Below, one piece after another: positions 54,471 to 61,750 of a stretch of DNA of 64,000 bases (its first letter is position 1; each line of letters opens with the position of its first letter). The translations under genes were made by a program, and so were the position numbers. The notes below the pieces were generated by a model. It was not told the DNA's origin, did not search any database, and saw only the letters and a program-made list of their open reading frames with translations. The stretch comes from Pseudomonas entomophila (lineage in GTDB: Bacteria > Pseudomonadota > Gammaproteobacteria > Pseudomonadales > Pseudomonadaceae). The stretch lies in the NCBI RefSeq assembly GCF_018417595.1, contig NZ_CP070982.1, forward strand, positions 1,761,501-1,825,500, given 5' to 3'.

Positions 54471-55826
54471 TCAATGCGGGTGACAGGCCTCGTTGTGCAC
54501 GGCGCGCTCGGCGCCACCGAGGATGTTGAACAGCAGGTTCAGCACCAGGGCGCTGAGGGTGGCCATGGCGATGCCACTGTGGGTGATGGGTTCCATCCAC
54601 TGCGGCATCTGCGCGAAGAACTCCGGGCGGACCACGGGGATCAGGCCGAAGCCGACGCTGACCGCGACCAGCAGTTGGTTGCGCCGGTCGGAGATGTCCG
54701 CCTCCTGGAGGATCTTGATCCCGGTGGCGGTGACCATGCCGAACATGGCGATGGACGCGCCGCCCAGTACCGCAGGCGGGATCGAGGCGATCAGGAAGGC
54801 CGCCTTGGGCAGCAGGCTGAGCAGGATCAGCAGGGCGCCGGCCATCACCGTGACGTAGCGGCAGCGTACCCCGGTCATCTGCACCAGGCCGATGTTCTGA
54901 GCGAACGAGGAGTGGGTGAAGGTGTTGAAGAAACCGGCGATGAACGACGCGCCGGCATCGCACAGCAGGCCGCGGCGCAGCATCCCTGGCGTTACTTCAC
55001 GGTCGGTCACCTTGCCCAGGGCGAGGAACATGCCGGTGGACTCGACGAAGATGATCACCACCACCAGGCACATCGACAGGATCGGCGCCAGGCTGAAGGT
55101 CGGCATCCCAAAGTGCAGCGGGGTGACCACCTGCAACCACGGCGCCTCGCTCAGGCCTGACAGGTCGACCATGCCGATGGAACCGGCGAGCACATAGCCC
55201 AGGCCCATGCCCACCAGCACCGACACATTGACCCAGAAGCCGCGCATGAAACGGTTGATCAGCAGGATCACCGCCAGCACCAGGCCGGCCACCATCAGGT
55301 AGATCGGCGCGCCGAAGGCTTGCGCCTCATGGCCGCCACCGGCCCAGTTGACCGCCACCGGGAACAGCGACAAGCCAATGGAGGTGATGACCGTGCCGGT
55401 CACCAGTGGCGGGAAGAAACGCACGACCTTGGACATGAACGGCGCGATCAGCATGCCGAAGAACCCGGCCGCGATGGTCGCGCCGAAGATCCCCTGCAAA
55501 CCGACACCTGGCATACCGGCCATGGCCACCATGCTGCCGACCGCCGCGAAACTGGCGCCCATCATGACCGGCATGCGGATGCCCACGGGGCCGATACCGA
55601 AGGATTGGATGATGGTGGCAACGCCGGCGACCAGCAGGTCGGCGTTGATCAGGAAGGCGACTTCTTCGCGGGACAAGCCCGCCGCCTGGCCGATGATCAG
55701 GGGTACCGCGATGGCGCCACCGTACATCAGCAGAACGTGTTGCAGACCCACCAGGATCAGTTGGAGCAAGGGCAGGGGCTGTCGCGGCGGCGCAACGGGG
55801 ATGTACGCCTTGCGTGACTCGGACAT
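54471..55826 (-). CDS. NCS2-family urate/xanthine permease
   Basis: A 451-residue inner-membrane transporter with about fourteen hydrophobic segments. The NAT/NCS2 signature appears as SSFAQNIGLVQMTGV (Q-N-x-G-x4-T-G), and VFVEST-like FVESTGMFLALGKVT carries the conserved glutamate. LLQLILVGLQHVLLMYGGAI is the usual first helix. Its place beside puuD and the Tsx channels suggests uric acid or xanthine uptake with protons. 181 bases separate it from puuD, with a hairpin and a half REP between, so it may have its own promoter. Confidence 0.9.
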   Translation of the reverse strand: MSESRKAYIPVAPPRQPLPLLQLILVGLQHVLLMYGGAIAVPLIIGQAAGLSREEVAFLINADLLVAGVATIIQSFGIGPVGIRMPVMMGASFAAVGSMVAMAGMPGVGLQGIFGATIAAGFFGMLIAPFMSKVVRFFPPLVTGTVITSIGLSLFPVAVNWAGGGHEAQAFGAPIYLMVAGLVLAVILLINRFMRGFWVNVSVLVGMGLGYVLAGSIGMVDLSGLSEAPWLQVVTPLHFGMPTFSLAPILSMCLVVVIIFVESTGMFLALGKVTDREVTPGMLRRGLLCDAGASFIAGFFNTFTHSSFAQNIGLVQMTGVRCRYVTVMAGALLILLSLLPKAAFLIASIPPAVLGGASIAMFGMVTATGIKILQEADISDRRNQLLVAVSVGFGLIPVVRPEFFAQMPQWMEPITHSGIAMATLSALVLNLLFNILGGAERAVHNEACHPH

Positions 55827-55939
55827 GCAGCACCTCGAGTTTTGTTTTTATTCTCGGATCCAAGCGCCCGATACCACGCGGCAGGTCCCCGGGTGATATC
55901 GAACGCTCGATGCTTGCTTGTTGCTTGGAGCTTGAAACA

Positions 55940-55986
55940 GAGGCCGGGGTTGCCGGCCTCATCGCGGCACAAGGCCGCTCCTGCAG
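55940..55986. repeat. hairpin plus single REP half-site
   Basis: GAGGCCGG-GGTTG-CCGGCCTC forms an 8-bp hairpin (55940-55960), followed by one REP unit, ATCGCGGCACAAGGCCGCTC (55961-55980). Located downstream of puuD. Confidence 0.65.
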
Positions 55987-56007
55987 TCTTGAAACGGGGT
56001 GTCGCGA

Positions 56008-57327
56008 TCAGTTGACCCGCGCGCCAGCGGCGATCCAGTCGCCGACCAGCTTGCGTTCTTCAACGGTCATCTGGGTGATGTTGCCCAGCGGCATGATCTG
56101 GCTGGCGACGGCCTGCGCCTGGATGCGCGCGGCCTGGGCCTGGATCTGCTGCGGGGTGTCGAACATCACGCCGGCCGGGGCGGCGCTGAACAGTGGGCTG
56201 GTCGGCTTGGCCGAGTGGCACACGGTGCAGCGTTCCTGGATCACGCCGTGGATCTTGTCAAAGTTGCCGGTGGCCGCTTGGGCCGTGGCCTGGGCCGGTT
56301 GCGCGGCAGGTGCCTCGGCAGGCTTGGCGGCTTCCTCGGCGCGCAGTTCGGCAGCCGTCTTGCCACCCACGGCGGTCGCCGGCAGCGGTTGGTACTCGAC
56401 CTTCGCGGCGGCCTGCTCAGGAGCGGTCGGCAGCGGTTTCGGGCCGGTCACGTAGGCCAGGCAGATCATCGCCAGGGCGCCGACAGGCAGGGTCCAGGCG
56501 TACTTGTTGCTGTCATGGCGGGTGTTGAAGTAGTGACGGATCAGTACCGCGGCCACCGCGATCCCGGCCAGGATCAGCCAGTTGTACTGGCTGCCGTAGG
56601 TGCTCGGGAAGTGGTTGCTGATCATGATGAACAGCACCGGCAGGGTGAAGTAGTTGTTGTGGCGCGAACGCAGCAGGCCCTTGGCCGGCAGTACCGGGTC
56701 CGGGGTCTGGTTGTTCTCGATGGCCGCCACCAGCTGGCGCTGGGCCGGCATGATGATGCGGAACACGTTACCCACCATGATGGTGCCGATGATCGCGCCG
56801 GTGTGCAGGTACGCGCCGCGGCCGCTGAACACCAGGCTGAAGCCCCAGCAGGCAGCGATGATCAGCACGAACAGCACGGCGCCGAGCAGGGCAGGCTTCT
56901 TGCCCAGGGGCGAATCGCAGAGGAAGTCGTAGATGAACCAGCCTGCGATCAGCGAGCCGATACCGATAGCCACGCCCTCGGCACCACTCAGGGTGCTGCC
57001 CGGTGCCAGCAGGTAAAGCGCAGGGTTCCAGTAGAACACCACGCACAGCAGGGCGATCCCGGACATCCAGGTGAAGTAGGCCTCCCATTTGAACCAGTGC
57101 AGGTTCTCGGGCATTTTCGGGGGTGCCAGCTTGTATTTTTCCAGGTGGTAGATGCCGCCACCGTGGATGGCCCAGAGATCACCCGACAACCCATCGCGCG
57201 GGTTGCTGCGGTTCAGGTGGTTCTCCAGCCAGACAAAATAGAACGATGCACCGATCCAGGCGACGCCGGTGATCATGTGAACCCAGCGAATGCTCAGGTT
57301 CAGCCATTCGTGAAGGTGTGCTTCCAC
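56008..57327 (-). CDS. puuD: urate hydroxylase PuuD with C-terminal cytochrome c domain
   Basis: A 439-residue membrane-bound urate oxidase of the PuuD type. The N-terminal two-thirds has about eight helices, with NLSIRWVHMITGVAWIGAS and RSRHNNYFTLPVLFIMISNH carrying histidines of the family. A Pro/Ala-rich linker (about 305-350) joins a cytochrome c domain with the haem motif CTVCH at residue 367 and a likely axial methionine in IMPLGN near 411. Known PuuD turns urate into 5-hydroxyisourate and sends electrons to the cytochrome rather than producing peroxide. It is in a row with allA, uraD and puuE. Confidence 0.93.
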   Translation of the reverse strand: MEAHLHEWLNLSIRWVHMITGVAWIGASFYFVWLENHLNRSNPRDGLSGDLWAIHGGGIYHLEKYKLAPPKMPENLHWFKWEAYFTWMSGIALLCVVFYWNPALYLLAPGSTLSGAEGVAIGIGSLIAGWFIYDFLCDSPLGKKPALLGAVLFVLIIAACWGFSLVFSGRGAYLHTGAIIGTIMVGNVFRIIMPAQRQLVAAIENNQTPDPVLPAKGLLRSRHNNYFTLPVLFIMISNHFPSTYGSQYNWLILAGIAVAAVLIRHYFNTRHDSNKYAWTLPVGALAMICLAYVTGPKPLPTAPEQAAAKVEYQPLPATAVGGKTAAELRAEEAAKPAEAPAAQPAQATAQAATGNFDKIHGVIQERCTVCHSAKPTSPLFSAAPAGVMFDTPQQIQAQAARIQAQAVASQIMPLGNITQMTVEERKLVGDWIAAGARVN

Positions 57328-57372
57328 AGTATTTACCTCTCGCCGGTCACCCCATCGATGACCGACCCTTTC

Positions 57373-57876
57373 TTATTGGTGGGGATTGAGGATCAACATC
57401 TGTTCCTCGGGGAAGTAATGCTCATCGCAGTTGTTGCCGGAGCCACTGCGATCAACCACCAGGAAATCATCCCGCTTTTCGATCGTCAGCACCGGGTGGT
57501 GCCAGACGCCGCGATGGTAATTGACGCCCTGCCTGCCATTACTGCGGAAGGCACGGACCAAGCCTGATACAGGTGCATCGCCAACTGGCGCGACCACGAT
57601 CAGAAAGGGGTTGCCGAGCAGCGGGATGAAAGCCTGGCTGCCCAGCGGATGGCGTTCCAGCATGCGCACGGTCAGCGGCATCTCCAGCGCGTCGGCGCGG
57701 AAGATGCTGATGATCGCCTTGTCTTCAGGCTCGGCGGTCTCGACCGTGGCGAGCTTGTGGAAGCGCATGGTCGAGCCGTTGTTGATCATGAAGTGGTCGC
57801 TGCCGTCGGTTTCGATCACGTCACCGAACGGGGCGAAGGCTTCTTTGGTCAGGGGCTCGATCATCAGGGTGCGCAT
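57373..57876 (-). CDS. allA: ureidoglycolate lyase
   Basis: A 167-residue cupin-fold enzyme that splits ureidoglycolate to glyoxylate and urea. It starts MRTLMIEPLTKEAFAPFGDV; signatures include SIFRADALEMPLTVRMLERH, QAFIPLLGNPFLIVVAP and NYHRGVWHHPVL. The frame is open for 33 codons upstream, but the ATG at 57876 is the family start and has AGAAGAG upstream. 102 bases separate it from uraD; the allantoicase gene expected to make its substrate is not found there or elsewhere in the window. Confidence 0.95.
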   Translation of the reverse strand: MRTLMIEPLTKEAFAPFGDVIETDGSDHFMINNGSTMRFHKLATVETAEPEDKAIISIFRADALEMPLTVRMLERHPLGSQAFIPLLGNPFLIVVAPVGDAPVSGLVRAFRSNGRQGVNYHRGVWHHPVLTIEKRDDFLVVDRSGSGNNCDEHYFPEEQMLILNPHQ

Positions 57877-57978
57877 GCGGTTATCTCTTCTATGTTCGTT
57901 GTTCTTGAAATAGGGTGGGCCGTCTTGCCTCGGCAGGCCCTGGGTGTCAGGCACTCGGGCCAGGCCGGGCGACAACCC

Positions 57979-58494
57979 TCAAAGCTGCAGCAGGCGGAAC
58001 AGGGCGATCAGGTTGATCTGCGCCAGGGCTTCCTTGAATTCGGCATCCTTGTCGTTGTGGATGCGTTTTTCGAAGGCGGCGAGGATCTGGTGCCGGTTGC
58101 TGCCTTTCACCGCCATGATGAACGGGAACTGGAACTTGGCCTTGTAGGTATCGTTCAGCTCGGTGAAGCGGGCGAACTCCTCAGTGGTGCACTGGTGGAT
58201 GCCGGCACCGGCTTGCTCGTGGGTGCTCGACTCGGTCAACTCGCCCTGGATGGCGGCCTTGCCGGCGAGGTCCGGGTGCGCGTTGATCAGTGCCAGCTGA
58301 TCCGCCTGGTTGGCGCTGAGCAGGATGTCGCTCATGCGCTGGTGCAGCGCCTCGATATCGTCCAGCTCGGCCAGTTGCCCCAGGTCATAGGCTTTTTCGG
58401 CGACCCACGGCGAGTGCTCGTAGATGTCGGCGAAGGCCTCGACGAAGGCGGTGCGGTCCAGGGTGGAGGGCTTGAGGGTGTTGAAGGCGGTCAT
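57979..58494 (-). CDS. uraD: OHCU decarboxylase
   Basis: A 171-residue 2-oxo-4-hydroxy-4-carboxy-5-ureidoimidazoline decarboxylase that yields S-allantoin. It begins MTAFNTLKPSTLDRTAFVEA; LINAHPDLAGKAA carries the catalytic histidine, and FPFIMAVKGSNRHQILAAFE is the C-terminal family signature. The ATG shares one base with the puuE stop (TGATG), so the two are translationally coupled. Length is normal for the bacterial enzyme. Confidence 0.95.
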   Translation of the reverse strand: MTAFNTLKPSTLDRTAFVEAFADIYEHSPWVAEKAYDLGQLAELDDIEALHQRMSDILLSANQADQLALINAHPDLAGKAAIQGELTESSTHEQAGAGIHQCTTEEFARFTELNDTYKAKFQFPFIMAVKGSNRHQILAAFEKRIHNDKDAEFKEALAQINLIALFRLLQL

Positions 58495-59420
58495 CAGGCG
58501 TTCTCTTTCTTGTACGGGTGGGTGGCGTGCCAGTGGCGGGCGATATCCACGCGACGGGCGAACCAGACCTGCTCGTGGCTCTTGGCGTAGTCGACGAAGC
58601 GCTTGAGCGCGGCCAGGCGCGCCGGGCGGCCGACCAGGCGGCAGTGCAGGCCGATCGAGAGCATTTTCGGGGCGTCGGCACCTTCGGCGTAGAGCACGTC
58701 GAAGGCGTCTTTGAGGTATTGGTAGAACTGCTCGCCGCAGTTGAAGCCCTGTACCTGGGTGAAGCGCATGTCGTTGGTGTCCAGGGTGTAGGGGATCACC
58801 AGGTGCGGTTTGCCGGTCGGGTTGTTGGGTTCCCAGTAGGGCAGGTCGTCGTCGTAGGTGTCGCTGTCGTAGAGGAAGCCACCTTCCTCCATCACCAGGC
58901 GCCGGGTGTTCGGGCCGGTGCGGCCGGTGTACCAGCCCACTGGGCGTTCGCCGGTGATCTCGGTGAGGATGCGGATGGCCTCGAGCATGTGCTCGCGCTC
59001 CTGCGCCTCGTCCATGTTCTGGTAGTCGATCCAGCGGTAGCCGTGGCTGCAGATCTCGTGGCCGGCCTGTGCCATGGCACGGATCACGTCGGGGTGGCGC
59101 TGGGCGGCCATGGCCACGGCGAAGATGGTCAGCGGCACGCCGCTGTCCTTGAACAGCTTGAGCAGGCGCCAGACGCCGGCGCGGCTGCCGTACTCGTAGA
59201 GCGACTCCATGCTCATGTTGCGCTGGCCCTGGAGTGGCTGGGCGGCGACCATTTCGGAGAGGAAGGCTTCGGATTCCTTGTCGCCGTGCAGGATGTTGCG
59301 CTCGCCACCTTCCTCGTAGTTGAGCACGAAGGACAGCGCAATGCGGGCATTCCCCGGCCATTGCGGATGAGGTGGGTTGTTGCCGTAACCGATCAGGTCG
59401 CGAGGGTAGTCAGCGCTCAC
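58494..59420 (-). CDS. puuE: cofactor-independent allantoinase PuuE
   Basis: A 308-residue polysaccharide-deacetylase-fold enzyme that hydrolyses allantoin to allantoate. Signatures: MSADYPRDLIGYGNNPPHPQ at the start, ALSFVLNYEEGGE, HEICSHGYRWIDYQ and RPVGWYTGRTGPNTRRLVME. It is the first gene of the puuE-uraD-allA-puuD run. A TTGTATACAA operator lies 78 bases upstream. uraH is divergent, with its own variant box, so the pair is probably controlled together. Confidence 0.95.
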   Translation of the reverse strand: MSADYPRDLIGYGNNPPHPQWPGNARIALSFVLNYEEGGERNILHGDKESEAFLSEMVAAQPLQGQRNMSMESLYEYGSRAGVWRLLKLFKDSGVPLTIFAVAMAAQRHPDVIRAMAQAGHEICSHGYRWIDYQNMDEAQEREHMLEAIRILTEITGERPVGWYTGRTGPNTRRLVMEEGGFLYDSDTYDDDLPYWEPNNPTGKPHLVIPYTLDTNDMRFTQVQGFNCGEQFYQYLKDAFDVLYAEGADAPKMLSIGLHCRLVGRPARLAALKRFVDYAKSHEQVWFARRVDIARHWHATHPYKKENA

Positions 59421-59497
59421 TGCAGTCTTCCTTCTTGTACGTTAATGCGGGTGGTGGGCGGAGCCGCGTCGGGATGTCGCACCACCGGATGGGCTGA

Positions 59498-59507
59498 TTG
59501 TATACAA
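59498..59507. promoter_or_regulatory. TTGTATACAA operator (puuE operon)
   Basis: A perfect palindrome 78 bases upstream of puuE, in the 401-base divergent interval to uraH. The rest of that interval is moderately A/T-rich and holds no gene. Confidence 0.75.
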
Positions 59508-59702
59508 CTTCTCAATTCTTTTGTAAGCCTGTTTTTCCGCATTTCTTCCCATTTGTCGCCTTGGAATGGCTTGCAAGAAACTTGCCCGATTGGTCAGTTA
59601 ATGACAGGGGCGTCGTTACCCGGCCTGAGTTCAAGATGGGTGGGCTTTATATAGGAGGGTGGGCGGAGCTAGGTGGGCGGTCAGGCGGGATGGCTGAAAA
59701 AA

Positions 59703-59712
59703 TTGTGTACAA
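59703..59712. promoter_or_regulatory. TTGTGTACAA operator variant (uraH)
   Basis: TTGTGTACAA differs by one base from the box at the other four promoters. It lies 110 bases upstream of uraH, within AAAATTGTGTACAATTTAT. Confidence 0.65.
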
Positions 59713-59821
59713 TTTATCGCTAAACTGTCTTAATGGCGCCATTCCCGCACGCCGTTGGCCTTGCCGCCCGGTAAGTGCCGTGTATTTTTTGCCCACGCAT
59801 ACGACAAGAGGCGATTAGCAA

Positions 59822-60175
59822 ATGGGACGTTTGACCACACACGTACTGGATGCCGCTCACGGCTGCCCGGGCAGCTCGATCAAGGTCGAGCTGTACCGCG
59901 TCGAAGGCCAGCAGCTGGAGCTGGTGAACACTGCCCTGACCAACAGCGATGGCCGCGTCGACGCGCCACTGTTGCAGGGTGACGATTATCGTACCGGCGT
60001 GTACCAGCTGCAGTTCAGCGCAGGGGACTACTACCGTGCCCGCGGCGTGAAGCTGCCGGATACCGCGTTCCTCGACGTCGTCGTGCTGCGCTTTGGCATC
60101 GACCAGAACCAGGAGCACTACCACGTGCCGCTGCTGATCTCGCCGTACAGTTACTCGACCTATCGTGGAAGCTAG
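59822..60175 (+). CDS. uraH: 5-hydroxyisourate hydrolase
   Basis: A 117-residue transthyretin-like protein that hydrolyses 5-hydroxyisourate to OHCU, the step between PuuD and UraD. It has the N-terminal LTTHVLDAAHGCPGSSI (catalytic histidine), an arginine region near DYRTGVYQLQF, HYHVPLLISPYSYSTYRGS at the end, and the diagnostic C-terminal YRGS. Start at 59822 follows GAGG by about eight bases. A terminator comes directly after. Confidence 0.96.
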   Translation: MGRLTTHVLDAAHGCPGSSIKVELYRVEGQQLELVNTALTNSDGRVDAPLLQGDDYRTGVYQLQFSAGDYYRARGVKLPDTAFLDVVVLRFGIDQNQEHYHVPLLISPYSYSTYRGS

Positions 60176-60206
60176 TTGGTCGCTAGATGAATCTTCGTAG
60201 GTCCTT

Positions 60207-60236
60207 GCCCGCTCTCACACTGGCGGGCTTTTTTTT
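60207..60236 (+). terminator. intrinsic terminator after uraH
   Basis: GCCCGC (60207-60212) pairs with GCGGGC (60223-60228) and is followed by eight T. Confidence 0.9.
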
Positions 60237-60250
60237 GCCTGGGTGTTTGG

Positions 60251-60585
60251 CTTTTCAAGGTGTTCGACGTTAGAGGTCCAGTGTCTATGAGATCGAGCGC
60301 CGCCCGCGCGGCGCATCGCGGATGAATCCGCTCCCACATCTGTTGCAACGTGCCGCACCTGCCAGGCTATGGTTGCCAGCCTTGGCGCAATGCCTGAGAC
60401 AGGTGGGGTGGCAGAAGCACCAGCCGGAATTGCGCGTCGTACAAACAGGGCGAACAACCATGGCCTATCGGTCATGGTCACGTTGCAACGAATGTAGGAG
60501 CGGATTCATCCGCGATGCGCCGCGCGGGCGGCGCTCGATCTCAATACCGCTGCTACTCTCCCGGCGAACACCTTGAAAGCACCGC
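60251..60585. repeat. large palindromic dispersed repeat, copy B
   Basis: Same orientation as copy A at 10.37-10.66 kb and clearly homologous across arms and core. Terminal TTTTCAAGGTGTTCG (60252-60266) faces CGAACACCTTGAAAG near 60569-60583. Inner arms 60286-60351 and 60480-60543 are near-perfect inverted copies containing REP-like hairpins. The core (60352-60479) shares words with copy A such as GTCGTACAAACA and GAACAACCATGGCCTATC. The outer 75-base arms of copy A are absent here. Confidence 0.88.
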
Positions 60586-60674
60586 GCTTCACCAGAAACC
60601 TCTTCCGGGTACCCAGCGCCCTACAATCCAAGTAAAGTGCCGCCCCCGCCGTACCCGCAGAAGGAACCGAAGCC

Positions 60675-61679
60675 ATGACCACCCCCCTTGATATCGCCGT
60701 CGTCGGCGCCACCGGCACTGTCGGTGAAACCCTCGTGCAGATCCTCGAGGAGCTGGCGTTCCCGGTGGCGACCCTGCACCTGCTGGCCAGCATGGAATCA
60801 GCCGGCAGCAATGTCATGTTCGCCGGCAAGAAGCTGCGTGTGCGCGAAGTGGACAGTTTCGATTTCACCCAGGTAAAGCTGGTGTTCTTCGCCGCCAGCC
60901 CGGCCGTCAGCCGCAGCTTCGCGCCCAAGGCGCAAGCAGCCGGTTGCGCCGTCATCGATCTGTCGGGTGCATTGGATGGCGCTCAGGCCGTGGTTCCCGA
61001 GGCGAATGGCGAGCGGGTGGCGGGTCTGGCGATGCCTGCGCTGATCACCAGCCCCAGCTCGGGTGCCGTGGCCCTGGCCGTGGCATTGGCACCGCTGAAG
61101 GCATTGCTCGATATCGAGCGGGTACAGGTCAATGCCTGCCTGGCCGTGTCGGCGCAGGGCCGGGAGGCGGTCAGCGAACTGGCACGCCAGACCGCCGAGC
61201 TGCTTAACGCGCGGCCATTGGAGCCACGTTTCTTTGATCGCCAGGTGGCCTTCAATGTGTTGCCCCAGGTGGGCGCACCCGACGAGCAGGGCCACACGAC
61301 TGTCGAGCGACGCCTGGTCACGGAGCTGCATCAGCTGCTGGGCATGCCGCAACTGAAGATTTCCGTGACCTGCATTCAAGTCCCGGTGTTTTTCGGCGAT
61401 AGCTTCAGTGTGGCGGTACAGAGCCGTCGTCCGGTCGATCTGGACGCGGTCAACGCCGCGCTGGAGACGGCCGACGGCCTCGAACTGGTCGAGCCAGGCG
61501 ATTATCCGACCCCGGTGGGTGACGCAGTGGGCCAAGACGTGGTCTATGTTGGTCGTGTACGCCGTGGCGTCGACGAGGATGAGCAGCTCAACCTCTGGCT
61601 GACCACCGACAATGTGCGCAAGGGCGCGGCGCTGAACGCCGTGCAGGTGGCGCAATTGTTGATTAAACACATGGCGTAA
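60675..61679 (+). CDS. usg: USG-1-like aspartate-semialdehyde dehydrogenase homologue, non-catalytic
   Basis: A 334-residue paralogue of aspartate-semialdehyde dehydrogenase. The nucleotide loop IAVVGATGTVGETLVQILEE is intact. At the site of the catalytic cysteine the sequence is ITSPSSGAVALA (residues 124-135), with serine/glycine and no cysteine, so it cannot do the thioester chemistry. Such Usg proteins are widespread next to fimV-truA in gammaproteobacteria and have no firm function. It is followed 71 bases later by fimV. In other Pseudomonas genomes I recall it directly after asd, which here is 50 kb upstream. Confidence 0.9.
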   Translation: MTTPLDIAVVGATGTVGETLVQILEELAFPVATLHLLASMESAGSNVMFAGKKLRVREVDSFDFTQVKLVFFAASPAVSRSFAPKAQAAGCAVIDLSGALDGAQAVVPEANGERVAGLAMPALITSPSSGAVALAVALAPLKALLDIERVQVNACLAVSAQGREAVSELARQTAELLNARPLEPRFFDRQVAFNVLPQVGAPDEQGHTTVERRLVTELHQLLGMPQLKISVTCIQVPVFFGDSFSVAVQSRRPVDLDAVNAALETADGLELVEPGDYPTPVGDAVGQDVVYVGRVRRGVDEDEQLNLWLTTDNVRKGAALNAVQVAQLLIKHMA

Positions 61680-61750
61680 AAGATACTGCGAGCAATTTTG
61701 TCCTACACCGCGACTGGGTTTTCGGGACCGTTCATACAAGGGAAGAGTTC

